Shown piece by piece: positions 37,857 through 46,774 of a stretch of DNA of 64,000 nt. Positions within the stretch are counted from its first letter, which is position 1. The number at the start of each line of letters is the position of its first letter. Under the pieces are notes generated by a model, which saw only the letters and a program-made list of their open reading frames with translations, did no database searches and was not told the DNA's origin. This DNA comes from Chlorobaculum sp. MV4-Y (GTDB taxonomy: Bacteria > Bacteroidota > Chlorobiia > Chlorobiales > Chlorobiaceae): assembly GCF_025244685.1 (NCBI RefSeq), contig NZ_CP104202.1, forward strand, positions 1,812,471 to 1,876,470. The letters are read 5' to 3'. Made by a program: the position numbers and the translations under genes.

Positions 37857-38387
37857 ATGGACAACGAAAAGAAAACCGGCAGGCCGGAAAAGTTCGTGGA
37901 GTTCGTGATCGGGCTGTGCCAGAAGGACAAGGGAGCCGCCGCCGCGCTTCGCCGCGCGGACAATCCGGCGACCGAGTACCAGAGCTGGGAGTACCTCGCA
38001 CGATTTTCCGTCGATCTCGAAAAACCGTTCGAGCGCATTCCCTACGCCACCATCGCCGCCGCCATCGCGCGGGCCAAAGCGGAGCACAACGGCTCGGCGG
38101 GCATCGGCAAGGCTATCGCCTTTTGCTACGAAGATCGGAGCAAGAGCGATCAGGCCAAAGCGCGGCTCCGGCGGCTGCTCGCCTGCGATTCGGTGACGGA
38201 GGCTTGCCGGATTCTGCGCCCGCTCTTCAGCCTGATCGACTCGAAAGCGCCGGTAACGCTCGACTACGCAAAGCTGCTCGACCAGCTCCTCTGGTTCAAT
38301 AGCAACAGCAATCGCATCAAAACAGCCTGGGCGACCGATTTCTACCGCCACGCCGGCGAAACCGCAAACGAGGAGGTGAGCGCATGA
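37857..38387 (+). CDS. casB: Cascade small subunit Cse2 (CasB)
   Basis: 176 residues. KFVEFVIGLCQKDKGAAAALRRADNP is the recognisable N-terminal helix pattern (described over residues ~11-36), and RLRRLLACDS lies in the middle. The family is all-helical, and two copies sit along the belly of Cascade to hold the crRNA and R-loop. The start at 37857 is 14 bases after the cas8e stop. The stop overlaps the cas6e start by four bases (ATGA), showing translational coupling. Confidence 0.9.
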   Translation: MDNEKKTGRPEKFVEFVIGLCQKDKGAAAALRRADNPATEYQSWEYLARFSVDLEKPFERIPYATIAAAIARAKAEHNGSAGIGKAIAFCYEDRSKSDQAKARLRRLLACDSVTEACRILRPLFSLIDSKAPVTLDYAKLLDQLLWFNSNSNRIKTAWATDFYRHAGETANEEVSA

Positions 38388-39031
38388 TTGCAACCATTCT
38401 CACCCTCAGCCGCAAGGACGTCAATGCCTTGCGCATTACGGACGATTATTCCCTGCACCGCGTCGTCTATAGCCTGTTCGAAGACGTGCGCTCGGAGGCC
38501 GAAAAGCAGTCGAGCGTTCCCAGCGGCTTCCTCTTCGCCGACAAGGGGGGCGACGCCAAAGGCAGGCGAATCCTCATTCTGTCGGACAGGCCGCCGCTGC
38601 AACCAGCGCACGGAACGCTGTCTGCGTCGTGGACGATTCCCGACGAGTTCCTCCAGCACCGCTTCTACAAGTTCGAGGTCACGCTCAACCCCACGCGCAA
38701 GGAACCCAAAAGCGAGGGAAGAAAAAACAGCCGGTGCATCCCCATCAAAACCCGCGAGGAGGTGGCGGCATGGTTCGGCGGCAAGTCGCTCGCGTCGTGG
38801 GGATTCAGCGTCGATCCGGCGCGGCTCGACGTGCGAATGCTGCCGGTGATGCAGTTCAGCAAGCAGGACGACCGGCCCGTTACCCACGGAGCGGCCCGCG
38901 TGTCGGGAATGCTGCGGGTCGAAAATCGCGACCTCTTTATTGACAGCTTCAACAAAGGCATTGGCCGGGGCCGGGCATTCGGCTTCGGGCTGTTGCAGAT
39001 CGAACCTCTCAAAGACGATTCAAACCACTAA
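38384..39031 (+). CDS. cas6e: crRNA endonuclease Cas6e (CasE/Cse3)
   Basis: 215 residues. YSLHRVVYSLF near residues 22-32 holds His25, the likely catalytic His equivalent to His20 of E. coli CasE. The C-terminal Gly-rich loop GIGRGRAFGFGLLQI binds RNA. Cas6e cuts the repeat hairpin and stays on the 3' handle. Here the gene sits between cse2 and cas7, whereas E. coli has it after cas5. It overlaps cse2 by four bases. Confidence 0.9.
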   Translation: MIATILTLSRKDVNALRITDDYSLHRVVYSLFEDVRSEAEKQSSVPSGFLFADKGGDAKGRRILILSDRPPLQPAHGTLSASWTIPDEFLQHRFYKFEVTLNPTRKEPKSEGRKNSRCIPIKTREEVAAWFGGKSLASWGFSVDPARLDVRMLPVMQFSKQDDRPVTHGAARVSGMLRVENRDLFIDSFNKGIGRGRAFGFGLLQIEPLKDDSNH

Positions 39032-39044
39032 ACCCCATACCACC

Positions 39045-40094
39045 ATGAACACCATGAAAAACAATCCATTCAAGGGCCAGCGCATCGAGTTCCACATCCT
39101 CCAGTCCTTTCCGGTCACCTGCCTGAACCGCGACGACGTTGGCGCCCCGAAAACCGCAATGGTCGGCGGCTCGACCCGCGCCCGCGTCAGCTCGCAGTGC
39201 TGGAAGCGCCAGGTGCGCCTCGAAATGCACGAACTCGGCGTCAAGCTTGGCGTCAGAAGCAAAAAGGTCTCCGACTACGTAGCCAAAGCCTGCGTCGCAC
39301 TCGGCGCGGATGAGGAAGCGGCGAAGGCGTGCGGAGAGAAGATTGCCGCCGCGTTCAGCAACGACACGCTCTTCTTTTTCAGCGAATCGGAGGCGAACGC
39401 CTACGCGCAGTACGCCGCCGAGAAGGAGTTCGACGCCGCAAAGCTCAACGACAAGGAGCTGGCAAAACTCTCGAAAAAAACCCTCGATCCGGCCAAAGAT
39501 GGCCTCGACATCGCGCTGTTCGGGCGGATGGTGGCGCAGGCTGCCGATTTGAACATCGAGGCCGCCGCGTCGTTCGCTCATGCCATTTCGACCCACAAGG
39601 TGAGCAACGAGGTCGAGTTCTTCACCGCGCTCGACGACCTTGCCGAAGAGCCGGGTTCGGCGCACATGGGCAGCCTTGAATTCAACTCCGCCACCTACTA
39701 CCGCTACGTCAGCCTCGACCTCGGCCAGCTTTGGGACAACCTCGGCGGCGCGGGCATTGCCGACGCGGTGGAGGCGTTCACCAAAGCGCTCTTCGTGGCC
39801 GTGCCGAGCGCCCGGCAGACGACGCAGTCGGGCGCGTCGCCGTGGGAGTTCGCGAAAGTCTTCATCCGCAAGGGCCAGCGCCTTCAGGTTCCGTTCGAGA
39901 CCGCCGTCAGGGCGAAGGATGGCGGATTTCTCCAGCCGAGCATCGAGGCGCTGTCCGACTATCTCACAAAAAAGGAGAAGCTTGCCGGGTCGCTCTTCGG
40001 CAAGGAAAAAGAGTTCGACTTCGGCGAGGACGAGTCGTTCTCCATCGACACGCTGGTCGGCGAAATCCGCAACTTTATCGAAGCGAAATCATGA
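39045..40094 (+). CDS. cas7e: Cascade backbone subunit Cas7e (Cse4/CasC)
   Basis: 349 residues from the ATG at 39045; a second ATG follows at 39054. RIEFHILQSFPVTCLNRDD and GGSTRARVSSQCWKR are the diagnostic N-terminal Cas7e blocks. Six copies form the crRNA-binding backbone. A typical C-terminal thumb/fold region includes SARQTTQSGASPWEF. The stop overlaps the cas5e start by four bases (ATGA). Confidence 0.94.
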   Translation: MNTMKNNPFKGQRIEFHILQSFPVTCLNRDDVGAPKTAMVGGSTRARVSSQCWKRQVRLEMHELGVKLGVRSKKVSDYVAKACVALGADEEAAKACGEKIAAAFSNDTLFFFSESEANAYAQYAAEKEFDAAKLNDKELAKLSKKTLDPAKDGLDIALFGRMVAQAADLNIEAAASFAHAISTHKVSNEVEFFTALDDLAEEPGSAHMGSLEFNSATYYRYVSLDLGQLWDNLGGAGIADAVEAFTKALFVAVPSARQTTQSGASPWEFAKVFIRKGQRLQVPFETAVRAKDGGFLQPSIEALSDYLTKKEKLAGSLFGKEKEFDFGEDESFSIDTLVGEIRNFIEAKS

Positions 40095-40807
40095 GCAATC
40101 CATTCATTCTGTTATGGCTCGAAGCGCCCCTCCAGTCGTGGGGCGCTGACTCGCGCTTCGGGCGGCGCGACACGCTCGACTTCCCCACGAAGTCGGGCTT
40201 GCTCGGCCTCTTGTGCTGCGCCCTCGGCGCGGGCGGCGAGCAGCGGGAACTGCTCGACGAAATGGCCCCGCTCCGCCAGACGGTGATCGCGTTCCAGCGC
40301 GAACGCGGCGAGCGCCCGCCGCTCTTGCGCGACTTCCAGATGGTCGGCAGCGGGTATGACGAAAAAGACGACTGGGAAAAGATGCTGATTCCAAGAAAAC
40401 GGGACGGTGGCATCGCAGTGGGCGGCGGCACGAAGATGACCTACCGCTACTATTTGCAGGAGGCGACGTTCGCCGCCGCAGTGGAGGTTCCGGCGGCGCG
40501 GGCCACGGAGTTCGCCGAAGCGCTTCAGGCTCCCGTGTGGGACATCTATTTCGGCAGAAAGTGCTGCGCGCCGACCGACCTGGTGTTCCGGGGTTGCTTT
40601 GAGTCCGAGGCGGAGGCTTTCGTCAAAGCGGCATCCATCGCCGCTGAAAAGCATCTTGCCGAAGCGTTCCGCGTTCGCGACTACGCGGCGGGTGACGAAA
40701 GCGCGGGCGAGGTCGTGGCGCTGAACGACGTGCCGGTGCAGTTCGGCACACGAAAAAAGTACCGTGAACGGCGAGTAACCATTATCCACGAAAGCAATGA
40801 AGAGTAA
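40091..40807 (+). CDS. cas5e: Cascade subunit Cas5e (CasD)
   Basis: 238 residues. It begins with ILLWLEAPLQSWGADSRFGRR and then TLDFPTKSGLLGLLCCALG, the classic Cas5 RAMP start with its G-rich turn. Cas5e caps the 5' handle of the crRNA. It overlaps cas7e by four bases and cas1 by eleven, so the genes are tightly coupled. Confidence 0.93.
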   Translation: MSNPFILLWLEAPLQSWGADSRFGRRDTLDFPTKSGLLGLLCCALGAGGEQRELLDEMAPLRQTVIAFQRERGERPPLLRDFQMVGSGYDEKDDWEKMLIPRKRDGGIAVGGGTKMTYRYYLQEATFAAAVEVPAARATEFAEALQAPVWDIYFGRKCCAPTDLVFRGCFESEAEAFVKAASIAAEKHLAEAFRVRDYAAGDESAGEVVALNDVPVQFGTRKKYRERRVTIIHESNEE

Positions 40808-41687
40808 TGAACTCATCAACGAAGGGAATCCTGCGCGGCTTTTAATAAAAGTGACGCGGGATACCCTTCCGCAGGTCAAGGAAAAGTATCCGTTTCTTTA
40901 TCTTGAGAAGGGACGGATGGAGATCGACGACAGCAGCGTGAAGTGGATCGACTGCGACTGCAACGTCGTTCGCCTGCCAGTGGCCATGCTGAACTGCATT
41001 TTGCTTGGCCCCGGCACGACGGTGACGCACGAGGCGGTCAAGGTGATGGCCGCCGCCAATTGCGGCATCTGCTGGGTGGGCGACGACAGCATGATGTTTT
41101 TCGCCAGCGGGCAGACGCCAACCAGCAACACGAGGAACATGCACCATCAGATGATGCTGGCCGCCACTCCGGCAAAATCGCTCGAAGTCGCGCGGCGGAT
41201 GTTCGCCTACCGCTTTCCCGACGCTGATCTTGAGAAAAAAACGGTGCCGCAGATGATGGGCATGGAGGGGCTGCGGGTGCGGAAGTTTTACGAAGAGATG
41301 GCCGTGAAGTACAAGGTGGGCTGGAAGGGGCGGCGGTTCGAGCCGGGAAAATTCGAGATGAGCGACACGACCAACAAGATTCTCACGGCGGCAAACGCGG
41401 CCCTGTACAGCATCATTATGTCGGCGGTGCACAGCATGGGCTATTCGCCGCACATCGGGTTCATTCACGCGGGCAGTCCGCTGCCGTTCATTTACGACCT
41501 GGCCGATCTGTACAAACAGCACGTCTCCATCGAGCTGGCTTTTTCGCTGACCGCCGCAATGGCCGGGTATTACGACCGGTACAAGATCGCCACGGAGTTC
41601 CGGCGGCGGGTGATCGAAATCGACCTGCTCGGCAAAATCGGGCCGGATATTGAAACCATTCTCGGAAAAAAGCAATGCTCGTTGTAA
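40797..41687 (+). CDS. cas1: CRISPR integrase Cas1e
   Basis: 296 residues. The metal-binding set is complete: Glu157 (MMGMEGLRVRKF), His224 (FIHAGSP), and Asp234 and Asp237 (YDLADLY), with the same 10 and 13 spacing as E. coli Cas1. With Cas2 it integrates new spacers. A second ATG at 40812 is a possible start. It overlaps cas5e by 11 and cas2 by 13 bases. The active site looks intact, so adaptation may still work even if cas3 is broken. Confidence 0.95.
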   Translation: MKSNELINEGNPARLLIKVTRDTLPQVKEKYPFLYLEKGRMEIDDSSVKWIDCDCNVVRLPVAMLNCILLGPGTTVTHEAVKVMAAANCGICWVGDDSMMFFASGQTPTSNTRNMHHQMMLAATPAKSLEVARRMFAYRFPDADLEKKTVPQMMGMEGLRVRKFYEEMAVKYKVGWKGRRFEPGKFEMSDTTNKILTAANAALYSIIMSAVHSMGYSPHIGFIHAGSPLPFIYDLADLYKQHVSIELAFSLTAAMAGYYDRYKIATEFRRRVIEIDLLGKIGPDIETILGKKQCSL

Positions 41688-42010
41688 TCGCCAATGACCT
41701 GCCCCCGGCTGTGCGTGGCCGGATGAAGCTCTGGTTCATCGAACCCAGGGCGAACGTTTTTGTGTCGGGCGTGAGGGACAGCCTGGCCAGAAAGGTGGTG
41801 GACTATCTGCACGAGCACTGCCCGCCGAAAAGCGGCCTGATGATTTTCAACAGCTCGAACGGGTGCCCCGGCTACGAGATTTTCGGCATGGGCGACACGC
41901 GCAAAGCCATAACGGAAATCTCCGGCCTACCGCTCGTGATTGAAAAATCCGCCGCCTCGCCACCAGAAAACCCAAACAGCTTGACGCCAGACGTCCCAAA
42001 ACCCCAGTAA
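41675..42010 (+). CDS. cas2: CRISPR adaptation protein Cas2e, with long C-terminal tail
   Basis: 111 residues. LVVIANDLPPAVRGRMKLWF and NVFVSGVRD are the Cas2e (CasB-type system) blocks. The core seems to end near residue 89 (GLPLVIEK). About 20 further residues, rich in Pro and Ser, follow, which E. coli Cas2 (94 residues) lacks in this form. The stop is only 8 bases before the first CRISPR repeat, so this extra coding stretch occupies the place where the array leader is normally found. Confidence 0.92.
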   Translation: MLVVIANDLPPAVRGRMKLWFIEPRANVFVSGVRDSLARKVVDYLHEHCPPKSGLMIFNSSNGCPGYEIFGMGDTRKAITEISGLPLVIEKSAASPPENPNSLTPDVPKPQ

Positions 42011-42018
42011 AACCCAGT

Positions 42019-42472
42019 GTCTTCCCCACGCCCGTGGGGGTGTTTCCATTACAAGTGCTTGTTTTTTTGTGATTTTTTGTCTTCCCCACGCCCGTGGGGG
42101 TGTTTCCAAGAGAGCCGCTTTCCAAGCACTCATGCGCACCGTCTTCCCCACGCCCGTGGGGGTGTTTCTATCAGAGCAGCCGTGCATTTCGAGCCATCGG
42201 GTCTTCCCCACGCCCGTGGGGGTGTTTCTATTCTAATTTGATTGGCAGGTCGGTCCCGTTGGTCTTCCCCACGCCCGTGGGGGTGTTTCCCCGTCTGCGT
42301 TGCTGTAAGTCAAGAAGATCCTGGTCTTCCCCACGCCCGTGGGGGTGTTTCTGCCCAAACGCTTGCTGCATAAATCTTATTTGGTCTTCCCCACGCCCGT
42401 GGGGGTGTTTCTGTAGGTATCAAGTTTTTCGGCACTTGGATACAGTCTTCCCCACGCCCGTGGGGGTGTTTC
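42019..42472 (+). CRISPR. Type I-E CRISPR array, 8 repeats and 7 spacers
   Basis: Eight identical 28-base repeats start at 42019, 42079, 42141, 42201, 42262, 42324, 42384 and 42445. The repeat begins GTCTTCCCCACG and ends GGGGGTGTTTC. Bases 6-12 and 15-21 form a stem (CCCCACG/CGTGGGG), as needed by Cas6e, which gives the plus strand as the crRNA sense. Spacers are 32, 34, 32, 33, 34, 32 and 33 bases. Every spacer begins with C or T, while the base after the last repeat is G. No repeat is degenerate. The array begins 8 bases after cas2. Confidence 0.97.
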
Positions 42473-42533
42473 GTTGCAAGAGGTGGACAGTGTGGACGGA
42501 AGAGGCGACGGGGCGGGGTTGCTCCGTTCGCGT

Positions 42534-42570
42534 GAAAAAAAGGGCGACTCCGGTAGATCGGAATCGCCCT
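42534..42570 (-). terminator. Terminator after the DUF4438 gene
   Basis: AGGGCGA pairs with TCGCCCT and the inner CTCCG/CGGAA extends the stem. On the minus strand a run of seven to eight T follows. It lies between the array and the convergent gene ending at 42600. Confidence 0.75.
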
Positions 42571-42599
42571 CAAAAAAAACATCACAACCTATCGCGCAA

Positions 42600-43484
42600 T
42601 CACAATCTCGTGCCGATGCCGAGCAGATCGGCGATGTTGGCTTTGGGGTCGATGACCGGGCGGATGGCGGGGGTGGCGCTGGTCATGATGGTCGTCACGC
42701 CGGGGCCGTGGCCCGCTTCGCGGCAGTCGCTGTGCACCACCACGCCGATGGTGACGGCACCCTTGCGATAAGCTCGCCCGTAGCGGTTGTCCTGGTCGAG
42801 CAACGCCACGAAGTCGCCGAAGCGGATGCGATCGATGCCGAACTCACGGACAGCGTCAGAATCGCTGGTAACGATGTCGTAGTCGCCCTTGGCCACGTGC
42901 GCCGAGCCGATGCCGGAGCCCATGCAATAAGCCGGAACCAGCGTCGTCACCGGCACTTCGAGCACGCCGTCCTCGGCAACATTGATCTTCATTTTCGCCA
43001 GCAGCGTCGGATCGAGGTTGAAGAGAGAAACATCCGGAAAGTCGGTCAGCTTGAGTCCCTGCCCTTTCGAGCGCACCATGATGGTGTCGCCGTAGGCCAT
43101 CTTCTCTTTAACTTCGCGCGGAAAATCGACGATGATGTGCTCCGAACCACCGTGATGACCGATCACCACACCGCTCTCGCCCTTTGCTTCGCCGGAGACG
43201 ATGGTGGCCGTGTTGCCCACGCAGCTCAGCATCTGAACGGTAACGTTCGGGTGCTCAAAAGGCTTGTGCGTGTCGGCGGTGCAGCTCACGCCGGGTTCGA
43301 TGTGGTCGCCCTCCCAGCCGAAGGCCGGATCACCGACCTGGAGGTTGAGGGTGATGCCGCCAATCGAGGGCAGAATGAAGGGCGTGCCCAGGTGATCGAC
43401 CTCCCAGCTGCCGCGGGTTCGCGGCTGGCCGGGCTGGCACTGAAGCAGGATTTCGACAAGGCGGTTTTCGTTGGTTGCAAGCAT
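42600..43484 (-). CDS. DUF4438 domain-containing protein
   Basis: 294 residues from the ATG at 43484 ([15 protein letters not shown]); the frame extends to 43532. The pattern, with [40 protein letters not shown] and [20 protein letters not shown], matches the DUF4438 family, conserved in thermophiles and anaerobes and with no known function. The many His, Asp and Cys in conserved blocks could bind a metal. It has no signal peptide. It is convergent with the CRISPR array and separated from it by its own terminator. No link to CRISPR function is implied. Confidence 0.8.
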   Translation of the reverse strand: MLATNENRLVEILLQCQPGQPRTRGSWEVDHLGTPFILPSIGGITLNLQVGDPAFGWEGDHIEPGVSCTADTHKPFEHPNVTVQMLSCVGNTATIVSGEAKGESGVVIGHHGGSEHIIVDFPREVKEKMAYGDTIMVRSKGQGLKLTDFPDVSLFNLDPTLLAKMKINVAEDGVLEVPVTTLVPAYCMGSGIGSAHVAKGDYDIVTSDSDAVREFGIDRIRFGDFVALLDQDNRYGRAYRKGAVTIGVVVHSDCREAGHGPGVTTIMTSATPAIRPVIDPKANIADLLGIGTRL

Positions 43485-43662
43485 GGCGTAATCAAGAGTT
43501 TGATGATGAAAAAACACGGCAGCGGAGCGCATTTGCCGCGGCGAAAATGGCCTCCGGCGCAGCAGTCAGCCGTGGTTTAACGATGAAGAAAAGTAAAGCC
43601 ACAAGACCACATCAGAAAAAAATCCCACAAAAAGAGAACTTTTTCCCGGATTAGCACAAATA

Positions 43663-43684
43663 TGACGTACTGACGACGTACTGA
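43663..43684. repeat. Short direct repeat upstream of the first M23 gene
   Basis: GACGTACTGA occurs twice with a 12-base period (43663-43672 and 43675-43684), about 95 bases before the M23 gene. It could be a pair of regulator half-sites or chance. Confidence 0.3.
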
Positions 43685-43776
43685 GTTTTCCTTTCCGGGC
43701 TTTTTTTCTGACATTGACTGTTCAGATTGTTGCGAGGTGTTCTACCCTTCGGGTTTCGTGAACTTATGCAGTAACT

Positions 43777-45195
43777 ATGTCCAGTCCACAGTTTCGCCAT
43801 TTTCTTTTGCGGTTGCGCCGTTCGGCCCTTTTTCGAAGTCGTCCCCTTCTGCTCGCGTCATCAACGGCGCTGCTCGTCACCCTCTTTTTTTCAGTCAGCC
43901 TCATCATTTTAGCAACACCCCGGCAGGCATCGCCCGAACACCGGTCAGCTTCATCGGTTCAGACGTTCTTCAAATCCATCGGTCTCACTGGCGACGACGA
44001 GCTTGGCATGAATAACGAGTCCGACAAGGTGACGCTCGACGAGGGCGAAAACGATCCCGCCAGCAAGATCGAAAAGAGAACCCTCAAAAAAGGAGAATCC
44101 GTCTACACCATTCTCACCGCTGCCGGACTGACCCCTTCCGAAGTGCAGCAACTGACCGCCCAGCTCAAGGGAACCCCGGCGTTCAAGGGGCTGAAGGCCG
44201 GAAAAACCTATGAGTTCGAAACCGGCAGAGACGGAAAGTTCGTCCGCTTCTCCTTGCAGTCGAGCCCCTACGAAACGCTGCATATCGTCAGGGATGAACA
44301 GACCGGCAGGCTGAGCGCCGAACGGGAAGCCATCGAGTACGACACCCGGGTCGCCACGCTCGAAGGAACCCTCAGCTCTTCTCTCGCCAGCGAGCTGCGC
44401 AGCCGGAACCGCTCTTCGCTCAATCCGAAACTCAGAAAAATCCTCTCCGCAAAACTCAATTTCAGAAAAGACATCCAGGCCGGAGCGACCTACCGGATTC
44501 TTTTCCAGGAGCAATGGAGCGGCACGGATTTCATTGGCACCGGCGATATTCTCGCCGTCGAGATCAATTCGAAAGGCCGGAAATTCAACGCCTACCAGTT
44601 CACCAATGCCAAGGGCGACACGGCGTATTACGATGAAAAAGGGCGCGCCATCATGCAGGGACGAACCATGTTCATCCAGCCCTGCCGCTTCAGCCGTGTT
44701 TCGAGCGGATTCGGCTACCGCACCCACCCCGTGACCGGCAGACGCCAGTACCACGGCGGCGTCGATCTGGCCGCGCCGACCGGCACGCCGGTGAAGACCG
44801 TGGCCGACGGACGCATCATCTTTTGCGGACACAAGGGCAACGCGGGCAACATGATCACCATCGCCCATGCCGGGCAGGTTCATACGATGTATCTGCACCT
44901 GAGCCGTTACGCATCGGGCAGCCGCTACGGTAAACAAGTGAAGCAGGGCGACATCATCGGCTACGTGGGTTCGACCGGCCGCTCGACGGGGCCGCACCTC
45001 GATTTCAGGATCGTTAGAAATGGCCATTTGCAGAATCCGCTGGTTGCGCTGAAGCAGACCGCGCCACGCCGCTCGCTTTCGCCAGCGGAACTGCACAGCT
45101 TTATGGCCAGGGTGCAAACCTATCAGCAGCATCTCAGCACCGACCGACCCGTCATGGTGGCCGATGCCGGCAATTCCGGCGAGCCGGTACTCTGA
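43777..45195 (+). CDS. M23 family murein endopeptidase, membrane-anchored
   Basis: 472 residues. An N-terminal membrane segment (about 30-48; LLVTLFFSVSLIILA) is followed by a LysM/OapA-like region (ESVYTILTAAGLTPSEVQQL) and a beta-rich middle. The C-terminal M23 domain (~300-420) has zinc ligands in HGGVDLAAP (HxxxD) and MYLHLS. The second motif reads GPHLDFRI: Asp stands where most LytM enzymes have the second His of HxH. It should act on cross-links of peptidoglycan from the periplasmic side of the inner membrane. A paralogue follows directly. Confidence 0.88.
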   Translation: MSSPQFRHFLLRLRRSALFRSRPLLLASSTALLVTLFFSVSLIILATPRQASPEHRSASSVQTFFKSIGLTGDDELGMNNESDKVTLDEGENDPASKIEKRTLKKGESVYTILTAAGLTPSEVQQLTAQLKGTPAFKGLKAGKTYEFETGRDGKFVRFSLQSSPYETLHIVRDEQTGRLSAEREAIEYDTRVATLEGTLSSSLASELRSRNRSSLNPKLRKILSAKLNFRKDIQAGATYRILFQEQWSGTDFIGTGDILAVEINSKGRKFNAYQFTNAKGDTAYYDEKGRAIMQGRTMFIQPCRFSRVSSGFGYRTHPVTGRRQYHGGVDLAAPTGTPVKTVADGRIIFCGHKGNAGNMITIAHAGQVHTMYLHLSRYASGSRYGKQVKQGDIIGYVGSTGRSTGPHLDFRIVRNGHLQNPLVALKQTAPRRSLSPAELHSFMARVQTYQQHLSTDRPVMVADAGNSGEPVL

Positions 45196-45476
45196 CACTT
45201 CAGAGACATTTTATCAAAAAGCCTCCGGAATGCTGATCAGTATTTCGGGGGTTTCTTTGTTTCGGTCGGGAACGTACAGAAAAACTTCGACAAGCGGCTT
45301 AAAATTTACAATGAACAATATCCGTTATAGAGACACAACAACATTGGTTCGCATTAACAACTTTACTGAAGCGATGAGTTCCGTTCATTTTTCTTTGAAT
45401 GCTTTTTTTATAACATTTACTAAAGGTTTTTGTGATGTGCCCTACCCTTCATGTTTTATGAATTTATGCACTCACT
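45196..45476. other. Gap between the two M23 paralogues
   Basis: 281 bases. AAAGCCTCCGG near 45220 and a partner GGGGGTTTC near 45246 suggest an imperfect terminator. The last ~45 bases (CTACCCTTC... to the ATG) resemble those before the first M23 gene, so the leader was duplicated with the gene. Confidence 0.5.
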
Positions 45477-46757
45477 ATGTCTGATGAGCATTTTCAACAC
45501 GTTCTGTTGAGGTTAAAGCGTTCGGAGCTTTTCCAAAAACTCTCGCACTTGCGGGCCTCATCAGAGGCATCGCTTTTTATTGCCCTGTTTTCAGTTACGT
45601 TCTTTTCGGTCAGTTTATTCCTTTTCACAACATCCAGACAGGTATCCTCTGAACATCCGTCAAACTCGCTGGTTCAAACAATCCTCAAATCCATCGGCCT
45701 TGCCAGCGACACCGAGCCGGACACGAACAACGGAGACCAAAACGATCCATCTCAGATGACCAGGCAAAACGCCCCTGGCAAAGAAGAGTCCGGCTACACC
45801 ATTCTCACCGCTCCCGGGCTGACGCCAGCCGAGGTCCAGCAGATGACCGAACAACTCGAAAAACTGACCCCCCGGCAGGAAACCATCGGTCACGATACCC
45901 GCATCGTCTCCATCAAAGGCACGATCCAATCTTCGATGGCAAATGAGCTGCACAAACGGCACCGCTCTTCGCTCAACCCAAAACTCAATGAAATCCTCGA
46001 TGCAAAATTCGATTTTGCAAAAGACATCAGGGCTGGAGCAACCTACCGGATTCTTTTCCAGGAACAGTGGAACGGCAGCCAATTCATCGGCACAGGAGAT
46101 ATTCTTGCCGTTGAAATAAGTTCGAAAGGACGGAACTTCAACGCTTACCTCTTCACCAACGACACGGGTGAAACCGCGTATTACGATGAGAACGGGTGGG
46201 CCATGTTACAGGTGCGAACCATGTTTATCCAGCCTTGCCGTTACAGCCGCATTTCAAGCGGATTCGGCTATCGCATCCATCCGATAACCGGCCGGAGCGA
46301 ATTCCATGCAGGCATTGATCTCGTTGCGCCAATTGGCACACCGGTCTTTGCTGTCGCAGATGGGCGTATCGTTTTCAGCGGATGGCACGGCTATTCGGGC
46401 AATATGATTGCCATCGCCCATGATGCAGCAAGAATCCAGACAATGTATCTGCACCTGAGCGGTTTTTCCCCGGCCGTCCGTTACGGCAACACAGTAAAAC
46501 AGGGCGACATCATCGGCTATGTCGGCTCGACCGGCAACTCGACGGGGCCGCACCTCGATTTCAGAATCGTGAAAAACGGACAATGGCAGAATCCGCTGTT
46601 GACGCTCCAGCAACCCATGCTGTGGCGCTCGCTGTCTTCGATTGAATTTCAACACTTCATGGCCAAAGTGCAAACCTACCACGAGCAGCTCGGCAAACAA
46701 ACACCGGACATGGTTGGCCAATACCGGCAAACACCGCGAAACGTTGCGTTTAACTGA
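45477..46757 (+). CDS. M23 family murein endopeptidase, paralogue
   Basis: 426 residues, closely matching the preceding gene from end to end: membrane segment near 30-55, GYTILTAPGLTPAEVQQM, a beta-rich middle, then the M23 domain with HAGIDLVAP, MYLHLSG and GPHLDFRI. The same Asp replaces the second His of HxH. Compared with the first copy it lacks about 45 residues between the LysM-like region and DTRIVSIKG. This is a local tandem duplication. A bidirectional terminator follows. Confidence 0.88.
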   Translation: MSDEHFQHVLLRLKRSELFQKLSHLRASSEASLFIALFSVTFFSVSLFLFTTSRQVSSEHPSNSLVQTILKSIGLASDTEPDTNNGDQNDPSQMTRQNAPGKEESGYTILTAPGLTPAEVQQMTEQLEKLTPRQETIGHDTRIVSIKGTIQSSMANELHKRHRSSLNPKLNEILDAKFDFAKDIRAGATYRILFQEQWNGSQFIGTGDILAVEISSKGRNFNAYLFTNDTGETAYYDENGWAMLQVRTMFIQPCRYSRISSGFGYRIHPITGRSEFHAGIDLVAPIGTPVFAVADGRIVFSGWHGYSGNMIAIAHDAARIQTMYLHLSGFSPAVRYGNTVKQGDIIGYVGSTGNSTGPHLDFRIVKNGQWQNPLLTLQQPMLWRSLSSIEFQHFMAKVQTYHEQLGKQTPDMVGQYRQTPRNVAFN

Positions 46758-46774
46758 GGAACGTGCGTAATGCT

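Noticed and set aside
42019-42472. Self-targeting spacers against genes in this window
   Set aside because: Spot checks of distinctive spacer words found no match outside the array, but this was not an exhaustive search.
42017-42771. Open frames across the CRISPR array with repeated SSPRPWGCF peptides
   Set aside because: They are translations of the CRISPR repeats, not genes.
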